This document shows positions 1 through 10,714 of a DNA stretch of 64,000 nt, in pieces. Under the pieces are notes generated by a model that saw only the letters and a program-made list of their open reading frames with translations, was not told the origin of the DNA and did no database searches. The translations under genes were made by a program, and so were the position numbers. The DNA lies in NCBI GenBank assembly GCA_958295665.1, contig OY282560.1, positions 194,737,011 through 194,801,010 on the forward strand. Reading direction: 5' to 3'. The DNA is from Tipula vernalis (Eukaryota > Arthropoda > Insecta > Diptera > Tipulidae). Position 1 is the stretch's first letter; each line of letters opens with the position of its first letter.

Positions 1-1290
1 ATCAGTACGATTTTCTGTCACAGAAAAATATGAGCATAGATGAATTGGATGCGATAATAAGCCATCAGTTTTCACTGATCGTCAATAGGATCAAAATAGA
101 AGACTACTCAGCGGACACGATCGAAGTTCTCATCGAGACATACATGAATCGGGCACTAGATATATTCATAAGAGCTTTGAATGGCGAGATATCTAAGATG
201 TTGATTATTTAACGCCCACAGACTCTCCAAGAAGCCTCAGGAAGCCGTAGGAACATGGTGGTCACTAAAAGAATTTTCAGTAATTCAGGAGTACAGGACA
301 AAAGAGAACCATATGCTAAAATTTCTCATCGACACCGGGGCCAATAAGAATTTCAAAAAACCAGAGCTTGCGGTAAATCCAATCCCAACCAGAACCCAAT
401 TTAATACTAAATCAGCTGGAGGCAGTACTGCGATAAAGGAAAAAAATTGCTGGACCATTTTTCAAAAGCATCGGAATTGACAAAATAATTGATTTTTTCG
501 TACTATCAGGACTAAGGTTATTCGACGGGATAATAGGAAATGACACGCTTAAAGAGCTTGGAGCCATTATCGATAGGGGAAATAATACCATACATATAAA
601 ACCAAATATAAAAAAACCACTAAAGGAAAACAGTCATCACAAGCAAATAACTTGGAAATTCGTGATTATACCATAATTCTTGCGAATCCAACCTGATCTC
701 CGGACCGATGAATAATATTAAGCATGAGGAATGAAGTAGAAAGCATGAGGTCAAGGTTCAGTAAGCATGAGTAGGGAAGTAGAGAAACAAATCACTCAAT
801 TGCTAACAGACGGGATTATAAGTCCCTCCAAAACCCATATAACTCCTCAATCTGGGTAGTTGTTAAAATTTGGATGCCTCCCTCGCTTCAGGAGTTAAAA
901 AATACAGGATGGTCATCGATTTTAAAAGACTAAATATCAGACTAACAATATCAGACACGTACCCTGTTCCTGATATATCGAATACTCTTGCGAACTTCGC
1001 GAATTTTAAGTTCTTTACTACAATCGACCTCTCTCCGCATTCCATCAAATCAAGATAAAAGAATCAGACATACCTAAAATATCATTTTCGTGAACGGTAA
1101 ATATGAATTTTTAAGACTTCCAGCGATCGATCTTCCAGAGAATGATTGACAACATATTAGAAGTAGTTAATCGGAAAAATATGTTACAGCTGTATAGACG
1201 ACATAATCATTTTTGATGGAAATACCTAAGAAAAAAGATACACAATACTCATATCAAAAATATAGCTAAATGACATCTCTTTCATTTTCT
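1..1290 (+). pseudogene. Decayed Ty3/gypsy retrotransposon, gag-PR-RT part
   Basis: Three domains of a Ty3/gypsy polyprotein lie in order on the plus strand but in shifting frames. Positions 30-212 encode a gag C-terminal piece (motif NRALDIFIRALNGE). Positions 311-700 encode the retroviral-type aspartic protease: the active-site segment FLIDTGA sits near 325, and the flap/helix region GIIGNDTLKELGA follows about 60 codons later in another frame. Positions 780-1230 hold the N-terminal half of reverse transcriptase: MVIDFKRLN near 910, PVPDI near 965, FTTIDL near 1015, and a CIDDIIIF box near 1190 that still carries both aspartates. Several stops and frameshifts interrupt it, so it is dead. 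The motif set resembles the 17.6/297/gypsy group. No LTR was identified. RNase H and integrase were not found downstream. Confidence 0.75.
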
Positions 1291-2199
1291 AACTTTTGTC
1301 TTTGGACCATAAAACGTCCCTAAATATCTACGAATACGACACCCCCGATAGTTATACTTCAAAAGGAACTGGACGAGTCATCAACGGGAAATTCAAGCAT
1401 CATAAACTTAACCAGCTACGCAGAAATAATCTATAGAAGTTCACCTGAAATCAACCATATTGACCGGGAAAGCAACTTCAAACCTCAATTGATCCAGCAG
1501 GTTGAACAAATCACTGATCTAATTTCGGAACTTAAAGGTCACAAACCAGATGATGAATACAGACAACAACAATGAACAATAAAAAATTAATACCGCTTTA
1601 ATGAGCACGGCACATAAAATCCTTAACGAATAGAACAAAATTGTCGAATGATTACACGAGAATATACATTAATGCAGGGTGAAAACAATAAAGAGATACA
1701 CGAAATTAAGATCTGATATATTGCAAGTGTACAAGAACTTTTGCAATAGCCAAGATGTATCTAATATGCAGAAAACCGCCAAACAAAACAATGTCAAAAG
1801 CCGCAAAATGTTATGCCGATTTGTGCACTGGGCGGATGAAATTGAAAAGGATGGCAGGTGTATCAAAGAAAGCTTAGTTCAATGCCTACAACAAGAACCA
1901 AACAAACAATATTATACTATTTGAGATGATGTTGGGTGACCAAAACATCAAACAACAATCAAAATCAAGAAATCAGGCAAAGACCTGTACTCAACGAGCA
2001 ATCTATTATTAATTTACCAATAAAGTTGCTCATCGAATTTCAGGCTAAAATAAGACAAATTTGCAGCCAGCTTACTAACAGGGTAGAAAACTGGAAGATA
2101 ATTCCAAACCACCAAACACTAAAACGCTAAAAAGTAAAAAGTAAATGACCAAAAATGATCAAACAAAATATCCTACATTTCAACAAGTGGAAATTAAAA
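1291..2199 (+). other. Unassigned AT-rich stretch with short open frames
   Basis: Open segments occur at about 1366-1570 (lysine/glutamine-rich, one uninterrupted frame of about 65 codons ending DDEYRQQQ), 1679-1924 and 1936-2130. None matches a family I can name. Their position between a decayed gypsy RT and a Helitron helicase suggests further transposon debris, but that is inference. No promoter or splice structure is evident. Confidence 0.3.
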
Positions 2200-4436
2200 A
2201 GCCATTCTTGCAAGCCTACCATAATAACGATGAACCATGTTGGTGCTGAACTAAGTTTAGGGGTGATTTACTGCTCACTTGGGCAGAGATTTACTACAGG
2301 AGTGTAAGTGATTACAACGCGAAACATATTTTTAGGGGATCTCGACTCATAGCACCAGGAAAAGGAACAGAACATGGAATGCGAATAGAAAATCATTTGA
2401 ACGACGCAAACGAGGAGAACGAGTCGACGTACAATTTGGTATATTTAAAGAAATTATGATGGGCAGACTGTACACCGTGCATCCCAATCAAGATGAATGG
2501 TTCTTTCTTCGCATGCTGTTGGTAAATACGCGCGGTCAAACGTCTTTCCAGCAATTGAGAATTGTCAACGGTGTCACACATGCTACTTTCCGCAGTGCAT
2601 GTTAAGCTCTGAATTTATTGGAGAACGACCGGCACTGGGATGTATGCATTAATGACGGGTGCAAAATGTCACATCCAAATCGAATTGTTTGCAATAATGT
2701 TGACCGCCTGCTCTCCTTCATCTCCAACAGTGTTATGGAACAAATATAAATCGCACATGGCTGAAGTTATTTTTCGTCAAATATGCGAGGAAAATTCAAA
2801 TGTGAACAACATAATTAAAAAAAAAATCGCAAACAAAGTTCTCAATCAATTGGGAATGCCATCACCAAATCGATTTGCTGTTGCTTCGTTCGATGTAGAA
2901 TTGCGTCGTAAACAAAATTTCAACACGGGTGATCTTTTGTCGTATGTGCAATCAAATGTTTCTAAGCTAACGCTTGAGCAAAAAGCCATTTACGATCAGG
3001 TAATGGAAACTGTAATAATAGGGTTGTAGAAATCTTTTTCTTAGATGCGCCAGCAGGAACTGGTAAAACGTTCCTAATTACTTTGATTTTGGCAGCAATT
3101 CGATCCCAAAATGACATAGCCGCCTTAGTCCTTGCGTCGTCCGGAATAGCTGCGACATTGCTACCAGGTGCAACACTCCCACCTGCAACATTTCCAAAGC
3201 ATGCGGCATGGGATGAATGCACAATGGCACACAAAAAATCACTCGAGGCTCTTGATCGGTCATTGCAAGATTTGAGTGGAAACCATTTTTAGAAATCAAT
3301 AAATAATTGTGCAAAATTTAATTGGTTTTTTGGTTTAATTTAATTAATTTATTTTATAAACATTTATTTATTTAATTAATATAATTTATACACAAACTAA
3401 TTTGTTTTCACCACCATTAATACCGCGCGAGGTGGGCGACATGTTACCGTATTGACGATCGAGAGCAAACTAACTTTTATTTTTAATTTTATTTTATTTT
3501 TTTTGCTACATTGTCTCTTCACATAGAAGAGACAGTAGTTTAATTGTCCTTTAAGTATTGCGTGTTTCCGTTTGTTTCTTTTTTGTTCGTGTTTGTTCTG
3601 ACTGTGTGGCGGTGAACGCATGTGCAAGTGCGTGAACCGCCACACATTAAACCATTTGGAAACACACCCATATTTCTTGCAGGAGATTTCAGGCAAACAT
3701 TATCTGTAATTCCTCGATCAACACCAGCGAACGAAATAAATGTTTGCCTGAAATACTCTACTTTGTGGCGATACGTAAAGACGCTGAAATTAACTACAAA
3801 TATGCATGTCCAGCTGCAAAATGACAGACCAGCTGAAATTTTCTCACATCAATTGCTAGAAATTGGGAACGGAAAGGCTTCGGTTGAGCAGACCTCAGGA
3901 CGAATTTTATTGACCTATGACTATTGCGATTTAGTGGCTGAAAAAGTAGTAGTGAACGAGCTGTTCTTGACGCCAAGAACAAAGACATCTACGAACTTAA
4001 TAATGTTATTCAGTTTAAAATTCAAAGCGAGGCAGTAACATACAAGTTGATTGACACTGTTATTGAAGCAGATGAAGCGGTTAATTATCCATTCGAAGTT
4101 TTGAATTCACTCGATCTGCCAGCGATGCCACCGCACGTACTGCAATTGAAAATCGGCATGCCAATTATCATGTTACAAAATATCAACCAGCGAAAGCTTT
4201 GCAATGGCACGCGGCTCGTGGAGCATTATTTAACCACATATTTTCAGAGTTTCTGCAATAACACAATACACTTCCGAAATTAATAAATTTGTCAGTAAAA
4301 TATCAGGAAACAGCAACTATTTACATTCAAAAATCTCGCAATTGGAAAATATTGATCAAAATTATTTTAAGGACGAAAAATTCGTTGACGAATATATTGC
4401 AAGAGGTTATTTTGAATCAGCGTGAACAATAAATTT
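2200..4436 (+). pseudogene. Decayed Helitron Pif1-like helicase
   Basis: This is the C-terminal part of a Helitron RepHel protein, whose helicase unwinds DNA during rolling-circle transposition. Upstream pieces (2470-2640) read as the conserved pre-helicase block (FFLRMLLVNTRG, RIVNGVTHATFR). The stretch 2640-3020 reads as the TACSPSSPTVLWNKYK segment. The Walker A motif APAGTGKTFL is at about 3046-3075, in a different frame. After an insertion at about 3291-3650, the frame resumes with AGDFRQTLSVIPRSTPANE (helicase motif II/III region) and continues through 4038. The segment 4047-4283 carries the PPHVLQLKIGMPIIMLQN block typical of the C-terminal end of Helitron helicases. Multiple frameshifts and the insertion make it a pseudogene. 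The HUH Rep domain was not seen. Confidence 0.85.
3291..3650. mobile_element. Solo-LTR-like insertion inside the Helitron
   Basis: This block interrupts the helicase reading frame. It shares ordered landmarks with 29228-29579 and with the split repeat at 42440-42587/48699-48826: an AT-rich start, CACCACCATT, a TACCG(C/T)GCGA block followed by a GTGGGYGRCATG-like run, GAGAGCAAA, GAAGAG(A)CAGTAGTTT, and a terminal CCGCCACACA or CCGCTACA. The same terminal signature ends the CsRn1-type LTRs in this window. I read it as a solo LTR of a related, older family. Exact ends and a target duplication could not be fixed: the original frame suggests a break just after a GGAAAC codon pair. Confidence 0.55.
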
Positions 4437-4747
4437 AAATAATGTACCACGTACTTTAGCTAACATTAGATAAACTGTAAAATTATGTATGAGGTGGTGA
4501 CAGTTAACAGTTAAAAATTTAGTTTTACAAAACTACTTTTACCTTTATCTGACATTAAAAAATTTGGATTAAATTTATTGTTTGACAGTAAAACGGGCTT
4601 CAAACAGAAAGTCATATAAGATTTCTAGTAAGAGTAGACCGGGTTTCAAATTTAAAAAAGTATTAAAATAAATGGAAATATTAAGTCACAATGTTTAACA
4701 TTAAGGCCCTGCCGGAATACCGTAATATATAATTATGAGTTCGACAC
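4437..4747. other. Spacer between Helitron and LTR element
   Basis: AT-rich sequence without a recognisable gene. It may be the 3' end of the Helitron, but no CTRR end with a preceding hairpin could be assigned. Confidence 0.3.
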
Positions 4748-5071
4748 ATGTGAGGTCATAAAAAAAATTATTTTAATCTTTATTTTTTCTTTTACAATTT
4801 TTACATGTTAACTATTCTACGTTAAGATAAGAACTAACTTTTATTTAATTTATTTTCTTAAAGTTGAAATTGATTATGTCTACAATATTCACGTTGTACA
4901 TAGTCAGCTACTTTTTGTTGGTTCTAGTTACTCGTATGATCCTCATTGTTTTGTCTACGTCTTATGTTGCATTTCAAAATGTGTGAAATGCAACTATGCA
5001 ATTTGTTGGAATGTAGATTGAAACTATACACTTTATTGAGTTGTGATTATATACTTTGTTGGCAAATAACT
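4748..5071 (-). repeat. 3' LTR of errantivirus-like element
   Basis: Direct repeat of 10391-10714. The shared block starts at ATGTGAGGTCATAAAA and ends at ATAACT on the plus strand. The env reading frame ends 25 bases inside it, an overlap common in errantiviruses. Confidence 0.85.
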
Positions 5072-6639
5072 CCTCCGGGTGGTGGAGAAAGGCCGTCCCC
5101 GTCCTTTAGTTTTTTGGAAGCTTCTCTTATGATATTTGATAGTTGATTTAATTGATTGTTTTCCTGTGTCTCGGAAATACTTGGCTTTGTTATTTTTATT
5201 GTCGCAGTTTGATAATTACGGAGGGTAATGTAAATTATTAAGACTATTATTGTGATTGATGAGAGTGAAACGCCTCCCGATAGTGTCCATATCCAGTTTT
5301 TGTGGCTGAGTTGTTCCAGGTATACATTTTTGTTTTGTTTCCTGTTTTGTATGTTTTCTTGGTTAATCGTATCGATGTTCAGCGTTTTCACTAATTGTCG
5401 GGTTGCTTGTAGGTTGTAGAGTGCTCCCTGTGTTGCTTGCACATCGCTTGTTATATCGTAGGATTGAAATTCCCTGTTTTTAATTGCTATAGTGCAGTTC
5501 CAGAGTGTTATTAGGAGGTTCCCGGATAGTGTTCGATTGTTGGGTCTACAGTCAGAAGATAATTTTTCGTTCTTCGCGTTGTTTATAATAAGTTTATTTT
5601 CTGAAATAAACTGTAGTTTCGTTTCCATCTCTGATATCACTTTGCAGTTGCTTCTCGTTCCCATTATTAGTGGTTTGACACAATCGTCCTGGAATTCTTG
5701 AATTTCAGAATGTCTCTGGACGTAACTTTTGTGATCTAATGTGGAGTATAGTTTTTCTTTACTCTTAATGAGGTATTGAGGGTGGTCTTTTATGATTGTG
5801 ATATTAACTACTAGTGATACAATCATCATTATTTCAGAGTTTTCCTTTTCTAATTTTGGTACTTGAAGTATGTAGAGCAATATCTCGCCATTCACAGCTA
5901 TTTTTGGTGTAACGTACTTGAGTGCTTCATCCGGTATTGTGATATTGATTCCCTGGTTGACCAATAAGTCCTTTATCATTAGTATTTCGTTTATTGCTAG
6001 AATTTTTCCACTTGGGAGGTTCGCTTTTGTTCTAATTATCGCGTCTTGAATATCTTTCAGGATTGTATTAATGGAATCTATGCTTACTATTGTTGCCAGC
6101 ATCTCGATTTCCGTTAGAACTATTTTGTTACTGATAGTGCTATTGGCTACCGCTCTGTTCACGATATCCGTAATAATTTGAATCCTTTTGTCAATTTGTT
6201 GATTAATTAGGATTTGTTAATTGTTTGTGTCAATCAGCTGGTTCATTGTGGTGTTAATCACACGCAGATCTTCCGCATCCGGGTTTCCGGCAATCCATTT
6301 CCATGCAGAGCCTAAACTATCCCATCGTTTATACCTGTTATTCTGTTTTGGTTTTATTTGGCGTAGGTTGCTATATATTCTCTTTAATTTTTGTTTGACT
6401 AAATTGTCTAGTTCTAACTTATCATATGATACATTGATGTTTAATTTGTTAATAAGTTCTACTGTTATTTCTATGTTAGTAAGGTTAATAGGGTGAGTAA
6501 TTTTAATATTTCCTGTTTGGATTCTACATTGACCCGATTTTATTATTAATAAAGGGTCTTCTTGTAGGTTTTTTATTTCTAGTTTTTGCATCTTATATTG
6601 ATAAAATAAGGTAGTCAAAGCAAATATTTCCCATAACAT
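5047..6639 (-). pseudogene. env: Errantivirus-type env (F-like fusion glycoprotein), broken
   Basis: One reading frame of about 530 codons is interrupted by a TAA at 6217-6219. The first part starts at an ATG at 6637-6639 and encodes a hydrophobic leader. A basic furin-type site (R-x-K-R, residues about 102-105) is followed directly by the WDSLGSAWKW segment typical of the fusion-peptide region of insect errantivirus and baculovirus F-like envelopes. The second part has many potential N-glycosylation sites and a C-terminal hydrophobic anchor of about 20 residues (near codon 480), then a short cytoplasmic tail ending in the 3' LTR. In the family, this protein mediates membrane fusion. The internal stop, plus loss of pol elsewhere, indicates a dead copy. 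Confidence 0.85.
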
Positions 6640-6847
6640 TGTTATTTTCTGAAATTTAAAATAATAAAAATTTATATTCTATTTATTTATATTTTCTTTT
6701 TTTTTTTAATGATTAATTTTGTATTTGTTTTTTTTTTTTTATTTATTTCTATTTAATTAACAATATTTTATAATAGGTTTTTAATAATAGATTTTTACAA
6801 TTACAACTTATTATTATGTGGAAAAATAAATGTATATAATTGTTAAG
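6640..6847. other. AT-rich gap between env and integrase tail
   Basis: Very AT-rich (long T runs on the plus strand). It holds no gene and separates the integrase C-terminus from the env start. In errantiviruses, env is expressed from a spliced message, so an acceptor would be expected near the env start, but I could not define one. Confidence 0.4.
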
Positions 6848-7088
6848 TTACTTTTTTAATCTCTTGATTTTATTTTTATTTCGTTTAATATTTTTATTTA
6901 TATTGAATGTTTTAAAAGTTATATTTTTGACTTGAGCTTTGACTCCTCTAGGTTGTGTTTTAGATCTTGTGTTTGGCTTTAAAAATACCAATTGATCTTC
7001 TACTAGGTCAGGTGGATTTTCTTTGTTAGTATTTTGTTTCTCCATTCTTTTAACCGCGCCTTCTATATTTAGAGTTACATTTCTAAAT
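6848..7088 (-). pseudogene. Integrase C-terminal remnant of errantivirus-like pol
   Basis: The open frame at 6848-7045, and its in-frame extension to about 7088 across the duplication junction, encodes a lysine-rich tail containing EDQLVFLKPNTRSKTQPRG. This fits the basic C-terminal end of errantivirus integrases, where the VFLK or VFVK strand belongs to the small DNA-binding domain. The catalytic DDE core and the HHCC zinc domain are missing. It lies directly downstream of protease-like sequence, showing where the pol deletion was sealed. Confidence 0.6.
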
Positions 7089-7345
7089 ATTTTATTAGTT
7101 TGTTTACTAATTTCATTAAGGTCAATGTCGTTGGTTTGATTGAAGATGATTTCAAGCAGATTTTCAACTATTGTTTTTTTTTTGTCGCCTCTTTAAAAGT
7201 AGGCTTCATTAAACCGACTATTTCTGGTTTAATCACGTTTTTATTCGCGCCTGTGCCAATTAAAAGTGTTATTTCGCGCTTAAGATGTTCATTATAACAC
7301 TTCAGATACGGGAGAAAATTTAGTCTTCCGTGTCCGAATTCTGTG
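7089..7345 (-). pseudogene. Protease start of pol, active-site aspartate changed
   Basis: The minus strand reads a segment KREITLLIGTGANKN followed by a KPEIV block, matching the start of an errantivirus pol with its aspartic protease. The canonical D-T-G has become G-T-G (GAC to GGC). A run of ten A residues follows, and the frame meets a stop right after it. The same segment occurs in unit 2 (8497-8753). Confidence 0.6.
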
Positions 7346-7510
7346 TCCCCTGAAAATTTCCTGCGTCTTCTTCAGGATTATTTTCATCTGGTTCTTGTGG
7401 CAGATTATCTTCAGTTTCTTGTGCGATCTCATGGTTATTGATTAAGTTTTTGTTGAACGTTCTTCAATATCTTATCGACTGATCGACTTCCATAGGAATT
7501 GGTGAATTTT

Positions 7511-8446
7511 TCACCGAATATGTCTGTTTCCGTTGGTTTGTCGGAATATAATCGTGTTTTTTATAGTATTCGATCTATTTTGGTTCAATTGGTTTGGTTT
7601 TTGCTGTTGATAACTGGTTTGTGCCAGTCTTTTGGAATTTTCAGAAATTAGTTCATTTGAACTAAACTTACACAGAAAGGCGTAAGCCTCTTCAATGTCT
7701 TTTGGCTTAGCCGCTTGGGCATAACCAAAATACGGCTTTTTCAATCCAGATACAAATGCAGCCAGTGCGTCTTCTTCTATAAACGCACATATCGCAGGCC
7801 ATGCATTACTGTAAAGTTTATTTTGCCTAGATAGTGATTTAATACTCTGTACCGTTTCTTTAATTTTTTTAAAGTAAGTATGCACCGTCATTGTATCACT
7901 TTGTATATTAGCCCAAAGCTGGGACTTATAATAAGAAAGCTCTTGGCGGTCACCCAATGCTTCTATTAATTTTTCCTTGATTTCTATAAATGTTTGAGGG
8001 TTTCCAGCTAGACATAAAATGTCCTTTGCTTTCCCTTCAATTTTGTTCATTACAGCTTGTATATACAAACCAAATTGCTGGTCCGAGACCAATGGTTGGA
8101 ATACTAGCAGGGTATCCTCAGCTGTTTTCAGTCAGGCTGCCAGTTGTTTCTGGTTCCCATCGAAATGAGGTATGGCCTTAATTGGATCCGGGATCCTAAA
8201 TAAATCTACCGCTGACTTTTTTTCAAATTTCTTGTTGGATGTCATTTCAATATTATCTTGGGATTTTTCTTCCACTTTATGGAAAATTGAGTTCAGTCTT
8301 TCCTCTTGATACACCTGTGCTTCGCCAAGCTTTTTCAGCTCTTCAACGATCACATTTAATTGTGTTGTAATTTCTTCCATTGTTATCTCGTTGAGATCGA
8401 TATTCCGATTTGTATCGTACTTTTCGATTGGTCGTTTCTTTACCAT
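7511..8446 (-). pseudogene. gag: Errantivirus-like gag, copy 1
   Basis: The ATG at 8444-8446 begins MVKKRPIEKY. The frame runs about 310 codons to 7511 with one TGA at 8132-8134. Content: an N-terminal helical or coiled-coil stretch (QLNVIVEELKKLGEA), an IPHFDGNQKQL block that introduces the capsid-like part, then capsid-like helices (FGLYIQAVMNKIEGKA, IEIKEKLIEALGD) and a glutamine/asparagine-rich tail. No CCHC zinc knuckle is present, as in gypsy-type errantiviruses. In the family, Gag forms the particle shell. The TGA lies where the pattern expects a tryptophan codon (TGG). The upstream open frame extends past the ATG only because of the duplication junction. Confidence 0.8.
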
Positions 8447-8496
8447 AGACAAGGAAGATGTAATTGCGGAAAGAGCGAAACAATTTTGTAACTTTA

Positions 8497-9904
8497 ATTT
8501 TATTAGTTTGTTTACTAATTTCATTAAGGTCAATGTCGTTGGTTTGATTGAAGATGATTTCAAGCAGATTTTCAACTATTGTTTTTTTTTTGTCGCCTCT
8601 TTAAAAGTAGGCTTCATTAAACCGACTATTTCTGGTTTAATCACGTTTTTATTCGCGCCTGTGCCAATTAAAAGTGTTATTTCGCGCTTAAGATGTTCAT
8701 TATAACACTTCAGATACGGGAGAAAATTTAGTCTTCCGTGTCCGAATTCTGTGTCCCCTGAAAATTTCCTGCGTCTTCTTCAGGATTATTTTCATCTGGT
8801 TCTTGTGGCAGATTATCTTCAGTTTCTTGTGCGATCTCATGGTTATTGATTAAGTTTTTGTTGAACGTTCTTCAATATCTTATCGACTGATCGACTTCCA
8901 TAGGAATTGGTGAATTTTTCACCGAATATGTCTGTTTCCGTTGGTTTGTCGGAATATAATCGTGTTTTTTATAGTATTCGATCTATTTTGGTTCAATTGG
9001 TTTGGTTTTTGCTGTTGATAACTGGTTTGTGCCAGTCTTTTGGAATTTTCAGAAATTAGTTCATTTGAACTAAACTTACACAGAAAGGCGTAAGCCTCTT
9101 CAATGTCTTTTGGCTTAGCCGCTTGGGCATAACCAAAATACGGCTTTTTCAATCCAGATACAAATGCAGCCAGTGCGTCTTCTTCTATAAACGCACATAT
9201 CGCAGGCCATGCATTACTGTAAAGTTTATTTTGCCTAGATAGTGATTTAATACTCTGTACCGTTTCTTTAATTTTTTTAAAGTAAGTATGCACCGTCATT
9301 GTATCACTTTGTATATTAGCCCAAAGCTGGGACTTATAATAAGAAAGCTCTTGGCGGTCACCCAATGCTTCTATTAATTTTTCCTTGATTTCTATAAATG
9401 TTTGAGGGTTTCCAGCTAGACATAAAATGTCCTTTGCTTTCCCTTCAATTTTGTTCATTACAGCTTGTATATACAAACCAAATTGCTGGTCCGAGACCAA
9501 TGGTTGGAATACTAGCAGGGTATCCTCAGCTGTTTTCAGTCAGGCTGCCAGTTGTTTCTGGTTCCCATCGAAATGAGGTATGGCCTTAATTGGATCCGGG
9601 ATCCTAAATAAATCTACCGCTGACTTTTTTTCAAATTTCTTGTTGGATGTCATTTCAATATTATCTTGGGATTTTTCTTCCACTTTATGGAAAATTGAGT
9701 TCAGTCTTTCCTCTTGATACACCTGTGCTTCGCCAAGCTTTTTCAGCTCTTCAACGATCACATTTAATTGTGTTGTAATTTCTTCCATTGTTATCTCGTT
9801 GAGATCGATATTCCGATTTGTATCGTACTTTTCGATTGGTCGTTTCTTTACCATAGACAAGGAAGATGTAATTGCGGAAAGAGCGAAACAATTTTGTAAC
9901 TATA
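8497..9904 (-). repeat. Tandem duplication, unit 2
   Basis: Second copy of the 1408 bp unit. The match to unit 1 ends around 9901, where the unique 5' leader begins (TATACCTG). This copy retains the native upstream context of gag. Confidence 0.9.
8919..9854 (-). pseudogene. gag: Errantivirus-like gag, copy 2
   Basis: Same protein as copy 1, starting at the ATG at 9852-9854 and ending at 8919, with the same internal TGA at 9540-9542. The frame is identical on both sides of the stop, so a single base change separates it from an open gag. Because both copies share the stop, the mutation came before the duplication, or the copies have been homogenised. This copy sits next to the leader and 5' LTR and is therefore the original position. 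Confidence 0.8.
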
Positions 9905-10390
9905 CCTGTCTCTATCTTGTAGTGGACAGAATAGCCGGCAGGTTCACGTCTATCTTGTAGTGCGTGGGTTTGCCCCAAAAAAAAATTTGATAAATTAACT
10001 AAGTATCCACCTCTATGTTATAGCAGATAGATGTAAGACAGGTTCACGTCTATCTTGTAGTGCGTGTTTTTGTCTTCAGAATTTTAAATTCCTCTTAATT
10101 AATTTATTTAGTATAGAAATTAGTAAAATTTCTTACCTGATTTGCTGTCGTGGTTTGGTTCCAAGTGATGCTGGTTGTTTGTGGTGTGGCGGAACCGCGA
10201 GTCCTCTAGACGATTTTAATTTAAAAAAAAAATCTTCAGCTTGAGATGTCACAAAAATAGAAATACACTTTTCACAATTTCTTTTTTTTTTTTTTTCACA
10301 ACAATATTTTTGTTGAAATCTGTGACCAGTTCACTTTAAGGAAATTTTTATTCGTTACCTTTAGCACTATTTTTCAATACAAACACTTTC
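9902..10390 (-). promoter_or_regulatory. 5' leader with short direct repeats
   Basis: This stretch lies between the 5' LTR and gag. A motif CACGTCTATCTTGTAGTGCG occurs at about 9947-9966 and again at about 10048-10067, each preceded by CAGGTT. Partial copies lie at about 9910-9924 (CTCTATCTTGTAGTGG) and 10010-10035. Repeated short motifs in this leader are where gypsy and ZAM carry insulator or enhancer sites, so a regulatory role is possible but unproven. No TGG-initial primer-binding site was found at the LTR edge. Confidence 0.45.
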
Positions 10391-10714
10391 ATGTGAGGTC
10401 ATAAAAAAAATTATTTTATTCTTTATTTTTTCTTTTACAATTTTTACATGTTAACTATTCTACGTTAAGATAAGAACAAACTTTTATTTAATTTATTTTC
10501 TTAAAGTTGAAATTGATTGTGTCTACAATATTCACGTTGTACATAGTCAGCTAGTTTTTGTTGGTTCTAGTTACTCGTATGATCCTCATTGTTTTGTCTA
10601 CGTCTTATGTTGCATTTCAAAATGTGTGAAATGCAACTATGCAATTAGTTGGAATGTAGATTGAAACTATACACTTTATTGAGTTGTGATTATATACTTT
10701 GTTGGCATATAACT
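10391..10714 (-). repeat. 5' LTR of errantivirus-like element
   Basis: Direct repeat of 4748-5071 with about six substitutions over 324 bases. It is followed on the right by ATATATTGG and the foldback-like array. Confidence 0.85.

Larger units (their letters stand above)
7089..8496 (-). repeat. Tandem duplication, unit 1 (gag + protease start)
   Basis: This unit matches 8497-9904 at a constant offset of 1408 bases. The match begins at 7089 and runs through about 8493. The junction between units adds TTA after GTAACT. No substitution between the two units was noticed, so the duplication appears very recent. Confidence 0.9.
4748..10714 (-). mobile_element. Errantivirus-like LTR retrotransposon, internally deleted
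   Basis: The two 324 bp copies at 4748-5071 and 10391-10714 are direct LTRs differing at about six positions by eye (roughly 2%), so the insertion is young. The element reads on the minus strand: 5' LTR (right), leader with short repeats, gag, protease start, integrase C-terminus, env, 3' LTR (left). In element orientation the LTR begins AGTTAT, as in gypsy/17.6/ZAM-type elements. Most of pol (the rest of protease, RT, RNase H and the integrase core) is absent, and a 1408 bp segment covering gag is tandemly duplicated. It therefore cannot be autonomous. A clean target duplication was not found; the outer flanks read ACAC or ACAT on the left and ATAT on the right. Confidence 0.85.

Noticed and set aside
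1679..2130. Host genes in short plus-strand frames
   Set aside because: No start context, splice sites or family motif; the setting is transposon debris.
3291..3650. Exact target duplication for the LTR-like insertion in the Helitron
   Set aside because: Candidate shared bases (AAACCATTT) conflict with the original helicase frame, so no duplication was claimed.
9902..10390. Gypsy-type Su(Hw) insulator
   Set aside because: The repeated motif does not match the TGCATA-cored Su(Hw) site, so only a generic regulatory possibility was kept.
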